Assembly (NCBI GenBank): GCA_036510065.1 | Contig: DATCEO010000156.1 | Location: 1 to 64,000, forward strand | Origin: DASUBV01 sp036510065 | Lineage (GTDB): Bacteria > Actinomycetota > Actinomycetes > Streptosporangiales > Streptosporangiaceae | Reading direction: 5' to 3' | DNA length: 64,000 bases | Part shown: positions 52,285 to 60,279 of the stretch, one piece after another | How the letters are laid out: each line of letters opens with the position of its first letter | Position numbering within the stretch: the stretch's first letter is position 1 | The notes under the pieces: generated by a model | The model's input: only the letters and a program-made list of their open reading frames with translations | Database searches by the model: none | What the model was told of the DNA's origin: nothing | Made by a program: the position numbers and the translations under genes

Positions 52285-52317
52285 GTGCGATATCTCAGAG
52301 GTATCACGGTATCGCAC
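52285..52317. promoter_or_regulatory. Operator-like repeats upstream of the RHH gene
   Basis: GTGCGATA (52285-52292) and TATCGCAC (52310-52317) form a perfect inverted repeat. Direct GGTATCAC/GGTATCGC units lie at 52300 and 52308, and CTCAGT/ACTGAG (52281, 52332) frame the region. The patch is AT-rich compared with its surroundings and should include the promoter. Confidence 0.55.
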
Positions 52318-52370
52318 CAGTATCAACTAGAACTGAGCTCATGATCGTCCGAGGCCGGAGCGCGGAACCG

Positions 52371-52407
52371 CGACCGTTTTTCCGCGAATAGCGCGGCAAA
52401 ACGGTCG
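52371..52407 (-). terminator. Long hairpin downstream of mshC
   Basis: CGACCGTTTT (52371-52380) pairs with AAAACGGTCG (52398-52407), and CCGCG/CGCGG (52382-52386, 52392-52396) extends the stem inside, loop aatag. It lies 34 bases past the mshC stop and has A/T tracts on both sides, so it can work in either direction. Between it and the stop is a tandem copy of the gene's last 22 bases (52419-52440 and 52441-52462, one mismatch). Confidence 0.75.
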
Positions 52408-52418
52408 TGATGTTCTTC

Positions 52419-52462
52419 TCACAGCGCTACGCCCAGCAGCTCAGAGCGCTACGCCCAGCAGC
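52419..52462. repeat. 22-base tandem duplication at the mshC stop
   Basis: TCACAGCGCTACGCCCAGCA (52419 onward) is followed at 52441 by a second 22-base copy that contains the true stop and last codons of mshC; they differ at one base. The outer copy lies beyond the stop. Confidence 0.8.
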
Positions 52463-53853
52463 GAGTCGACAGCAGCCCGCACGAGCTGGCCCGACCCGCC
52501 AGCCTGGCCCGACCCCCCCCAGCATCCCGACCCCCCCGACCCCCCCGAGCCAGCCAGCCGCTCGGCGGCCCAGCGGTCCACGACCGCGAGCGCGCCTGGG
52601 GCGTCGAGGTCGTCGGCCAGCCGCTCGCGCATCGCCGCCAGCACCTCGCCACCAGCAGCCGCATCGCCGCCAGCAGCAGCGGCCGTCGTATCGTCGCCAG
52701 CAGCCGCATCCCGACCATCGGCCAGGGTCACGGCCTCCCGCCAGCGCGCCAGCCGCTCGGCCGCCGACGCCAGGCCCGCGTCGGTCCAGTCCCAGTCCTC
52801 GCGGTAGTGGTGGGCCAGGATCGCGAGCCTGATCGCCATCGGGTCGGTGCCCGCGGCGCGCAGCTGGGACACGAAGACCAGGTTGCCCAGGGACTTGGAC
52901 ATCTTCTCGCCATGCAGGCGCACCATGCCGGCGTGCGCGTAGCGGCGGGCGAAGACGGTGTTTCCCCGCGCCGGACCCGCCGACTCCTCTTCCCGGCCCG
53001 CCGGGACCCGTCCGCCCAGCGCCACCCCGCCCAGCGCCACCCCGCCCAGTGCCACCCCGCCCAAGGCCACCCGGGCGTGCGAGGCGCTCATCTCGTGGTG
53101 CGGATAGATCAGGTCCGAGCCGCCCGACTGAACGTCGAACGTGGTGCCCAGGTAGTGGGTCGCGATGGCCGCGCACTCCACATGCCAGCCCGGCCGGCCG
53201 GGGCCGAAGTCCGAGAGCCAGGAGGGTTCCCCCGGCCGCTCGGCCAGCCACACCATGGGGTCGAGCGGGTCTTTCTTGCCGGGCCGCGCCGGGTCGCCGC
53301 CGCGTTCAGCCGACAACTCGGCCATCGTCTGCGGGTCCAGCCGGGACACCGAGCCGAAGTCCGGATCGGTCGCTCGCGCGAAGTAGACGTCACCCTCCAG
53401 GTCGTACAGGGCGCCGTGGCCGGCGAGGGCGCGGTTGAAGTCCTCGATGAGCGGCAGCGCCTCCACGGCACCGATCAGGTGCGCGGGCGGCAGCACGCGC
53501 AGTGCCGTCATATCGGAGCGATACCGCTCGATCTCGCGGGCGGCGAGCTCCCGCCAGTCGTCACCGTCGCGTTCGGCGCGCTCCAGCAGCGGGTCGTCGA
53601 CGTCGGTGACATTCTGCACGTAAGTGACGTCGTGCCCGGCGTCCCGCCAGGCCCGGATCAGCAGGTCCCAGGCGACGTAGGTCGCCGCGTGCCCCATGTG
53701 CGTCGCATCGTAGGGAGTGATCCCGCACGCGTAGATCGTCGCCGTCCGGCCGGGCGCGGCCACGGCGAGCCCGTCACTGGCCGTGTCCCAGATCATCGTC
53801 TCCTGAGCCTGTCCGGGCAGATCAGGCACGGCGGCATCGGGCCAGGATTCCAT
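52441..53853 (-). CDS. mshC: Cysteine:GlcN-Ins ligase MshC
   Basis: A 470-aa class I aminoacyl-tRNA synthetase-like ligase that joins cysteine to GlcN-myo-inositol in mycothiol synthesis. The HIGH motif is THMGH (51-55), the zinc site includes C43 and HHE (251-253), and KMSKS is at 317-321. Two unusual regions exist: a four-fold VALGG repeat plus linker (about 262-298) inserted between HHEMSASHA and the FARRYAHAGM strand, and a GGSG-rich tail before the last helix. The family is usually about 410 aa. ATG at 53853; the gene is 9 bases after the amidase stop and may share its transcript. Confidence 0.92.
   Translation of the reverse strand: MESWPDAAVPDLPGQAQETMIWDTASDGLAVAAPGRTATIYACGITPYDATHMGHAATYVAWDLLIRAWRDAGHDVTYVQNVTDVDDPLLERAERDGDDWRELAAREIERYRSDMTALRVLPPAHLIGAVEALPLIEDFNRALAGHGALYDLEGDVYFARATDPDFGSVSRLDPQTMAELSAERGGDPARPGKKDPLDPMVWLAERPGEPSWLSDFGPGRPGWHVECAAIATHYLGTTFDVQSGGSDLIYPHHEMSASHARVALGGVALGGVALGGVALGGRVPAGREEESAGPARGNTVFARRYAHAGMVRLHGEKMSKSLGNLVFVSQLRAAGTDPMAIRLAILAHHYREDWDWTDAGLASAAERLARWREAVTLADGRDAAAGDDTTAAAAGGDAAAGGEVLAAMRERLADDLDAPGALAVVDRWAAERLAGSGGSGGSGCWGGSGQAGGSGQLVRAAVDSLLGVAL
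53013..53072 (-). repeat. 15-base tandem repeats within mshC
   Basis: Four 15-base units CGCCCAGCGCCACCC (the last two with one or two changes) encode VALGG x4 in frame, inside the synthetase core. Poly-C runs of seven bases lie near 52510-52545 in the same gene. Confidence 0.85.
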
Positions 53854-53862
53854 GTCCGTAGG

Positions 53863-55380
53863 TTATCCTCGCGCCGCGGCCGGGCCCTGAACTGGCTGGC
53901 CAGCTTGCTCGACGGCATGGGCCAGGGCGATCAGCCGCGGCTCGCTCCAGGCCGGCCCGACCAGCGAGATGCCGACCGGCAGGCCGCGGAACTGGCCCGC
54001 CGGCAGCGTGATGGCCGGGTAGCCCGCGACCGCCGCCGGACTCGAGGTCCCGCCGGCGTAGTGGTCGCCGAGCACGTGGTCGGTCAGCCAGGCCGGACCG
54101 CAGGTCAGGCTGACGACCGCGTCCAGCCGCGAGCCGCTGAGCGCGGCATCCAGCCCGTCGCGGGCCAGCTGCCGCGCCTGCGCCCGGGCACTCAGGTACT
54201 CCGGGTCGGCAGGGCTTCCGCTGGTCGCCTGCGCCGCCTCGAAGATCTCCTGGCCGAAGTCCGCGAGCACGGTAGCCGCGTGCTGCTGGTTGAAGGCGAT
54301 CAGCTCCGCCAGGCTGGCCGGATGGCCACCGGGCAGGGCGCCCAGGTAGGCGTTGAGGTCGTGCTTGAACTCCTGCAGCAGGGCCGTGTACTCGGGAATG
54401 CCTATCTTGTCGGCGCCCGGCAGGTCTACCGGGTCCACGACCTCCGCCCCGCAGGCGCGCAGCCGGGCCACGGCAGCTTCGAGAATCGCCACCGCGGCCG
54501 ACCCGGCAGCATCCGTGCCTTCCCGCCAGACCCCGAGCCGGGCGCCGGCCAGCGCCCCCGGGTCGAGGAAGCTGGCGTAGTCGGCGGCCTGGCCGGCGTA
54601 GCCGGCGGACGCGGGATCGGCCGGGTCCGGGCCGGCCAGCGCGGTCAGCAGGGCCGCCGCATCGGCCACGGTGCGGGCCATCGGCCCGGCGGTGTCCTGC
54701 GCGGCGGAGATCGGCACGATGCCCGTCCGGCTGACCAGGCCGACCGTGGGCTTGATGCCGACGACCCCGCAGACGGCTGCGGGTGAGACGATCGACCCGT
54801 CGGTCTCGGTGCCGACGGCGAGGGGCGCCAGGCCAGCCGCGATCGCGACCGCCGATCCCGAGCTTGATCCGGACGGGTTACGGCCGGTCCCGTGCGGGTT
54901 CACGGCCTGGCCGCCGAGCGTGCTCCAGCCGCTGCTCGACGGGCGCGAGCGGAAGTTCGCCCACTCGGACAGGTTCGCCTTGCCGAGGATCACCGCCCCG
55001 GCCCGGCGCAGCCCGGCCACGATGAACGCGTCGCCGCCATCGGCCGCCGACAGGGCGGGCGAGCCGGCGGTCGCAGGCAGGCCGGCGACGGACACGTTGT
55101 CCTTGATCAGGACCGGAATCCCCTCCAGCGGGCCACGGGCCTGGCCGGCCACGCGCCTGGCATCGCTCCCGGCGGCGTCTGCGCCGGCGAGAGGGCTGAC
55201 CGAGATGACGGCGCGCAGCTGTGGGTTGAGCCGCTCGATCCGGGCCAGGTAGACAGCGGCGAGATCGGCAGCCGTCAGGGTCCCGGCGGCCAGGGCCCCG
55301 GCCAGCTCCGCAGCGGTGACGGTCGCGGCGTCGAGGCCGCTGCCGCCAACAGGCTCGGCCAGGGATTCGATGATCGACAT
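53863..55380 (-). CDS. Amidase-signature family amidohydrolase
   Basis: A 505-aa enzyme with the Ser-cis-Ser-Lys triad: Lys93 in GIPVLIKDN, cis-Ser in PSGSSSGSAVAIAAG (about 173) and nucleophile Ser196 in TETDGSIVSPA. No signal peptide, so probably cytoplasmic. It begins MSIIESLAEPVGGSG and ends with the usual GLPVGISLVGPAW. Family members cleave varied amides (indoleacetamide, peptide, aryl or acyl amides) or form the GatA subunit; absence of gatB/C neighbours argues against GatA. Divergent from the YbaK-like gene. Confidence 0.9.
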   Translation of the reverse strand: MSIIESLAEPVGGSGLDAATVTAAELAGALAAGTLTAADLAAVYLARIERLNPQLRAVISVSPLAGADAAGSDARRVAGQARGPLEGIPVLIKDNVSVAGLPATAGSPALSAADGGDAFIVAGLRRAGAVILGKANLSEWANFRSRPSSSGWSTLGGQAVNPHGTGRNPSGSSSGSAVAIAAGLAPLAVGTETDGSIVSPAAVCGVVGIKPTVGLVSRTGIVPISAAQDTAGPMARTVADAAALLTALAGPDPADPASAGYAGQAADYASFLDPGALAGARLGVWREGTDAAGSAAVAILEAAVARLRACGAEVVDPVDLPGADKIGIPEYTALLQEFKHDLNAYLGALPGGHPASLAELIAFNQQHAATVLADFGQEIFEAAQATSGSPADPEYLSARAQARQLARDGLDAALSGSRLDAVVSLTCGPAWLTDHVLGDHYAGGTSSPAAVAGYPAITLPAGQFRGLPVGISLVGPAWSEPRLIALAHAVEQAGQPVQGPAAARG

Positions 55381-55470
55381 GGTGGAAGTATCGCGACCGG
55401 GGGCCTGCCGCCGCTACCTCGGCCGCCGCCGCGATCGCGAGACGGGCTCTCTAGACTGCCGCGGGTGACG

Positions 55471-56022
55471 ATGCAACTTGGCCGCCTGGCGGCGGTACCC
55501 GCGCTCGATCGCACCGACCTGCTCGCGGCGCCGGTGGCTGCCGCGCTCAGCGCCCTGACCCGGCTAACCGGGCCGCCGCCCGCCGGCAGCGCCGCAGTCG
55601 CCGAGATCGATCCCGAGGTAGCAGACACCGCTGAGTTCTGCGGGCGTTACGACGTGGAGCTGGCCGAGTCGGCCAACTGCGTGGTGATCATGGGACGACG
55701 CGATGGCGAGGCGAGGTACGCGGCCTGCGTGGTGCTCGCTACTACCAGGGCCGACGTCAACGGGATCGCCCGCCGCCAGCTGGACGTCCGCAAGGCCTCC
55801 TTCGCGCCCGTGGAAACCGCCGTGGCGCAGACCGGGATGGAATACGGCGGCATCACGCCGATCGGCCTCCCGGCCGGATGGCCCGTGCTGATCGACGCGG
55901 CGGTGGCGGCCGCACCGCAGGTCGTGGTGGGCAGCGGGGTACGGCGGTCCAAGCTGATCGTGGCCGGGGCGGCGCTGGCCGAGCTACCGGGCGCGGTCGT
56001 GCTGACCGGCCTGGGGCGCTAG
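55471..56022 (+). CDS. YbaK/prolyl-tRNA-deacylase-like protein
   Basis: A 183-aa protein with the YbaK (aminoacyl-tRNA deacylase, ProXp) fold. It has the C-terminal signature DVRKASFAPVETAVAQTGMEYGGITPIGLP, a conserved Lys in RKASFA, and VLIDAAVAAAPQVVVGSG. Related proteins hydrolyse mischarged tRNA. The N-terminal 50 residues are an extension (LGRLAAVPALDRTDLL). ATG at 55471 is used; a GTG six bases before it is possible. It is a lone gene with a divergent amidase and a convergent membrane-protein gene. Confidence 0.85.
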   Translation: MQLGRLAAVPALDRTDLLAAPVAAALSALTRLTGPPPAGSAAVAEIDPEVADTAEFCGRYDVELAESANCVVIMGRRDGEARYAACVVLATTRADVNGIARRQLDVRKASFAPVETAVAQTGMEYGGITPIGLPAGWPVLIDAAVAAAPQVVVGSGVRRSKLIVAGAALAELPGAVVLTGLGR

Positions 56023-56042
56023 CGGCTCGCCCGGCGACACGC

Positions 56043-58895
56043 TCACGGGTCCGGCGGCTCCGGGAGCAGCAACGGATCGGGGAGCGTGTCCGGCTCCAGG
56101 TCCAGGGCCGGATCGGTGTCCGGCTCCAGGTCCAGGGCCGGATCGGTGTCCGGGGCCGGATCCGGGGGCAGGGGCGGGGGCGGGGGCATAGGGACCGGGG
56201 CCGGGAACGAGTGCGCGCCCAGGTAGGCCCCGAGCTGGGTGACGCGCGGGTCGGCCCAGAACGCCGAGTGGTAGTGGATGGGCGGCGGGGTCGGATCGAG
56301 GCCGGCCGCCACCGATACCGGGTCGCAGCAGGGCTGATCGACGCCCTCCTGGATCCGCAGCGGGTCGGCTCCGGGCCGGTGGTCGGGAACTGGCCGGCCA
56401 AAGACCCAGGAGCCGATGTAGTCGGTGGGCCGGACCAGGTTCTTCCACTTGCGGAACGTCGGAGCCAGCGGCCCGGCGACCGGCTCGGCAGCCACGGCCG
56501 GGATGTCGAGCAGCGTGCCGAGCGTCTCGATCGCGGCCTGGCCGAAGTAGGCCGGGAACGACCGTCCGTACAGGCGCCGGGCCGGGCAGGCCAGTGTCAG
56601 CAGCGCGACCCGCTCGCGTGTCTCGTCCGGCAGCTGCGCGATGACCGCCGGCGTGATGATGGAGCCCTGGCTGTAGCCGGTCAGCAGGACCGGGCCGGGC
56701 GGGAGGCTCAGGTTCGGGGACTGGTCCGGGCCGGAATTGAACCGGTGGGCCTCGATCTGCAGCCAGACCGGGTCGCTGGGCGATTCACGGACCGTCCCGG
56801 TGAGGATGCGCAGCCGGTCGACCAGCTCGGGGATCGCGCGCTCGGCGTAGCACGGCGGGGCAAACGGATGCGCGGCCCGCGGCCAGAAGGTCGCCACATC
56901 CCAGAGCGCGCCGATGGTCTTGCGCTTGGAGCCGTCGGTGTAGGCCGTGCGCAGCAGCGTCACCAGCAGCCCGGCCAGGAACAGGCCGATGAGGCTCTCC
57001 GCCGCCGCCAGCCCGTGCAGGCTCTGGCCCAGGGTCGTCCGCCGCGGCGCCTGGGCTGCGTAAATCTCCGCCCATGCGGTCGCGACGACCATCAGGCCGG
57101 CCGCCCAGGTGGCGACGACCGCGGCCTGGTCGGCTAGCAGCCCGGTAGCCCAGGCGCTCGCGATCTGCTTGCGCCGGCCCGCGTACGGCGCGGTGTCGAG
57201 GTCGCCGTACTCGGTGCCGTAGAACTGGCCCACCTCCGAGCGGGCCGCCCCGGCCTCCCCTGTCATCCGCGCGAACTCGCTGGCCCGGCGCCGCCAGGTG
57301 ACCAGCAGCCATCCGCCCGAGATCAGGACGCCGAGCACCAGCCCGATAGGGGCGGCCGCAAACGCGTAGATGGGCCACGGAATCTGCAGTGCGTGCGCAG
57401 GAGGCACGGCGAACCGGAGGCCGCTGGGCACCGGCGTGCCCAGGAGCCGGGTGCCGAACAGGTCCAGGACCGCGCCGAACACCCCGCCCAGGCCCACCGC
57501 GAGCACGGCCAGCAGGGTCGTGAGATGACCGGCCGCCAGCGGTGCGGTCGGCGCCGGCTGCCGCGGCGCCCGGATGACCAGGACCGCGACGACGACCGCC
57601 AGGATTATCAGCAGCACGACCTGCCCGATCAGCAGGAACGCGCAGATATTCGTGAAGCCGGGCAACGTTCCGGGATGCGCGTGGGCCCCGGTCGGCCAGC
57701 CGCCGGTGAACAGCCCGCCCACGAAGACCGCCGCGGCGGCCGCCAGCAGCAGCCGGCACCACAGCGTGCCGCGGGTGCGGTCCCGGCTGGTCAGGCTGTC
57801 GCGCTGAGGCGCGGCGACCAGCGTCACTGCCTGCCGATCGGCCAGCGGCAGGCACAGGCTGACCAGGACCAGGGCCAGCACCAGCGCGGCCGCTGCCAGC
57901 ACCGTCGTGCGGCCGGCGGTCAGGTCAGCCGCGGGCCGGGCGACGATCAGGGCCGTCAGCGCGAAGGCGCCAGCCGCGTGCAGGTTGCGGTGCCGCAGGA
58001 CCAGCTGCTGGCCCTTCCAGAAGCCGGTCTGAGTCAGCGGCCACGAGCTGCTGACCTCGGGCCGGACCGGGCTGGTGCGGGACTCGTAGCGCTGCGCGGT
58101 CCGGACGCTGATCAGCCATATCAGCCCGATCACCGCCGCCACCCCGGCCATGGCCAGCGTGACCCGGTCGCCGGCTGGCAGCTGCGGGTACCACGACAGC
58201 CAGGACGGGAAATGGGCGCTGGTCGCCTGGACGGCGATGGTGCTCACCAGGAGCGCCACGATGGCGGTCATGAACTGCAGGGTGGCGGCGAACGCCAGCA
58301 GGCGCAGGACCACCTGGGCCCGGCCGTGCCACCAGTCCCGGCTGAGCAGCTCGGCGGGGCGCCCGGCGTCCGCGGCCGCCGGCGGCTCCGCGCCTCCCGC
58401 AGGCTCAGCGTCTCTCGCAGGCTCCGCCTCTCCGGGGATCCCCGCGCTGGTGGCTGGGCGCTGAGTCGGCTGGATCTCGTAACGCGCTGCCGGGGGCAGC
58501 GCGAAATGCGCGACGTTGTAGAGCATGAGCGGGGCAAACAGCACCCAGGAGGCCGAGGCCAGCGGCGCCTCGGTCATGCCGCCCCAGGAGTACGCCTCCA
58601 GCTTCCACGGAACGCCCGCGCCGCCGGATCCGGACGGGGACCAGCGCCGGTAGAACATCGTGGTGGTGTCGCCGGCGACCTGGAGCGCGGTCGGATGCTC
58701 CAGCATCGTGGGCCCGTCGGACCCGGACACCCCATGCACCCGCAGCTCGGTAAAGGGGGAGTCGGCGACCGGCGCGGTGCTGTCGGTAAAAGCCCCCGCC
58801 GCCGCGGCCCGCGCGGGACTGGTCAGGTCGCTGCGCGCGAAGCCCCAGCCGCCGCCCAGCCCGAATACGACATCGTCTTTCGGCATTTCGGGCAT
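56043..58895 (-). CDS. Large integral membrane protein with a lipase-type serine elbow
   Basis: A 950-aa protein of an actinobacterial family I know only as uncharacterised. Residues 40-75 carry ELRVHGVSGSDGPTMLEHP, a recurrent family opening. About ten to eleven hydrophobic helices span residues 120-670. Around 738 is LLTGYSQGSIITP, a GxSxG alpha/beta-hydrolase nucleophile elbow. The C-terminus ends with repeats (DPALDLEPDT), encoded by 30-base tandem repeats at 56086-56146. Expected to sit in the membrane with the hydrolase-like part in the cytoplasm or outside; substrate unknown. Convergent with the YbaK-like gene. Confidence 0.8.
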   Translation of the reverse strand: MPEMPKDDVVFGLGGGWGFARSDLTSPARAAAAGAFTDSTAPVADSPFTELRVHGVSGSDGPTMLEHPTALQVAGDTTTMFYRRWSPSGSGGAGVPWKLEAYSWGGMTEAPLASASWVLFAPLMLYNVAHFALPPAARYEIQPTQRPATSAGIPGEAEPARDAEPAGGAEPPAAADAGRPAELLSRDWWHGRAQVVLRLLAFAATLQFMTAIVALLVSTIAVQATSAHFPSWLSWYPQLPAGDRVTLAMAGVAAVIGLIWLISVRTAQRYESRTSPVRPEVSSSWPLTQTGFWKGQQLVLRHRNLHAAGAFALTALIVARPAADLTAGRTTVLAAAALVLALVLVSLCLPLADRQAVTLVAAPQRDSLTSRDRTRGTLWCRLLLAAAAAVFVGGLFTGGWPTGAHAHPGTLPGFTNICAFLLIGQVVLLIILAVVVAVLVIRAPRQPAPTAPLAAGHLTTLLAVLAVGLGGVFGAVLDLFGTRLLGTPVPSGLRFAVPPAHALQIPWPIYAFAAAPIGLVLGVLISGGWLLVTWRRRASEFARMTGEAGAARSEVGQFYGTEYGDLDTAPYAGRRKQIASAWATGLLADQAAVVATWAAGLMVVATAWAEIYAAQAPRRTTLGQSLHGLAAAESLIGLFLAGLLVTLLRTAYTDGSKRKTIGALWDVATFWPRAAHPFAPPCYAERAIPELVDRLRILTGTVRESPSDPVWLQIEAHRFNSGPDQSPNLSLPPGPVLLTGYSQGSIITPAVIAQLPDETRERVALLTLACPARRLYGRSFPAYFGQAAIETLGTLLDIPAVAAEPVAGPLAPTFRKWKNLVRPTDYIGSWVFGRPVPDHRPGADPLRIQEGVDQPCCDPVSVAAGLDPTPPPIHYHSAFWADPRVTQLGAYLGAHSFPAPVPMPPPPPLPPDPAPDTDPALDLEPDTDPALDLEPDTLPDPLLLPEPPDP
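56086..56166 (-). repeat. 30-base tandem repeats at the 3' end of the membrane-protein gene
   Basis: Two full units of GTGTCCGGCTCCAGGTCCAG plus GGCCGGATCG (56086, 56116) and a partial one from 56146 encode the acidic tail repeats DPALDLEPDT. Confidence 0.75.
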
Positions 58896-58918
58896 TTAAT
58901 AAACCCCTCGGACCCGTG

Positions 58919-58973
58919 CAGGCATTCTGCCTGAAGGCACCTTATAGTTGGGCCGCCAGCGGCAGCCTGTCAA
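58919..58973 (-). promoter_or_regulatory. Promoter and inverted repeat upstream of the membrane-protein gene
   Basis: On the minus strand TTGACA (58973-58968) and TATAAG (58946-58941) are a plausible promoter, but the spacer is 21 bases, longer than usual; a -10 a few bases earlier would be weaker. CAGGCA-ttc-TGCCTG (58919-58933) forms a perfect inverted repeat in the leader. Confidence 0.35.
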
Positions 58974-59020
58974 TGCCGGGAAAGCCACCGGAATAGGAGC
59001 CGAGGCAGTGCCCGCACGCG

Positions 59021-59797
59021 CTAAGGCAGCCAGGACACCTTGCCGTGCAGGGCCGCGTACCCCACGAACGCGACCGCGTCGATCAGCGTGTGCGCGATGA
59101 TCATCGGCATGCACCGGCCCCATCGCTTGTACAGAACGCCGAAGATGATGCCCAGCACCGCGTTGCCCGCAAAAGCCCCGAACCCCTGGTACAGGTGGTA
59201 AGACCCGCGCAGGACCGCGCTAAGGAGGATGGCCTTCCACGGGGTCCAGCCCAGCTGATCGAGCCTGCGCAGCAGGTAGGCCAGGACGACGATCTCCTCC
59301 AGGATCCCGTCGTGCGCCGCGCTGAGCAGCAAGACCGGGATCCGCCACCAGACCGCGGGCAGGCTTTCGGCCACCACATTAAGGCTGAGCCCGAGATGGA
59401 AGGCCGCGATGTAGAGCAGCAGGCCGCTGCCGCCGATCACGGCCGCGAGCACGGCGCCGCGCGCCGCGTCGGTCCCCGGCTGGCTGGCGTCCACGCCGAG
59501 ATCGGAGGGCCGCTCTCCGGACCTGGCCAGCAGGTAGAAGACCAGCAGGACCGGCGCCAGGGCCTCGGCGATGCCGGCCAGTTGCAGGGCCAGGTCCAGC
59601 CAGGGATTGACCGCCAGCGGGCCGACCAGGAGCGCCTGCTGATGGCCGAGGGACTGCTTGGCCAGCAGGGAGCCGATCAGGTTCAGCAGCGCATTGAGCG
59701 CGCTGGCGCCCAGCGAGACGGCGAATACGGCGAAGATCTCCCAGCGCAGCAGCCGGGCTGGCGGCAGTTGCAGGCTGGGGTCTTCCACGAGAGCCAC
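59021..59797 (-). CDS. CPBP-family intramembrane glutamic endopeptidase
   Basis: A 258-aa multi-pass membrane protein. The CPBP/Abi motif 1 is GILEEIVVLAYLLRRL (E167, E168 and a downstream Arg), motif 2 is SYHLYQG (H201) with a following Phe-x-x-Gly segment, and motif 3 is AHTLID (H236). About six to eight hydrophobic segments. These proteins cleave CAAX-like or bacteriocin substrates, or confer immunity; the substrate cannot be read here. It is a single gene upstream of the 950-aa gene on the same strand, with 125 bases between. Confidence 0.9.
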   Translation of the reverse strand: MALVEDPSLQLPPARLLRWEIFAVFAVSLGASALNALLNLIGSLLAKQSLGHQQALLVGPLAVNPWLDLALQLAGIAEALAPVLLVFYLLARSGERPSDLGVDASQPGTDAARGAVLAAVIGGSGLLLYIAAFHLGLSLNVVAESLPAVWWRIPVLLLSAAHDGILEEIVVLAYLLRRLDQLGWTPWKAILLSAVLRGSYHLYQGFGAFAGNAVLGIIFGVLYKRWGRCMPMIIAHTLIDAVAFVGYAALHGKVSWLP

Positions 59798-60141
59798 TCC
59801 AGGACTGTAGCCGGTGCCCGGCGAGGATCCCCGTGACGATGATCTGGACGCACCGGCAGGCCGCTCTCCCGCGCAGGCAGGGGGTCACAGCGGTAACCTT
59901 CCTACAGGCGGCGGCCCGGGACCGGGAGTCAGCGGATCGGCTTTGGGGCAATCTCGCCCGAAGACCCGGTCGCGGGGACTCGGACCAGGGGAAGGTCCGC
60001 GGGCAGGAGCGGGTCGCTGGCGCTCACCGGGCTCTGCGGCCGCACCTGAATCCCGGACCTAGCACCGCGAGTCACAGCACGCCGCCTGACAGCGATCCTG
60101 GGGGGAAAGCTAGCGACAGCGCACAGCGACAAGGTGGGTTC

Positions 60142-60279
60142 ATGAAGCGAGCGGGCCGCAGTCATCGCGGCCGTGCCAGCTCCGGACGTGCCGGGACGGT
60201 GAGATCGCGTGTCAGCGTTACGCGGGAGGCCAGTCGTCCGGGCGCGCGCGGTGCGCACCGAGGGGTCGGGACGGCATGA
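60142..60279 (+). CDS. Possible 45-aa basic leader ORF
   Basis: ATG at 60142, after AAGGTGG, opens an Arg/Ser/Gly-rich 45-aa frame whose TGA overlaps the next gene's ATG (ATGA), as translationally coupled genes do. Codon use is only weakly coding-like and there is no homology I know. The rest of the 478-base gap (59798-60275) contains no recognised gene, promoter or repeat. Confidence 0.25.
   Translation: MKRAGRSHRGRASSGRAGTVRSRVSVTREASRPGARGAHRGVGTA

Noticed and set aside
59833..60140. Coding frame between CPBP and GT-C genes
   Set aside because: No start with a ribosome site, no homology, and composition shifts abruptly along the frame.
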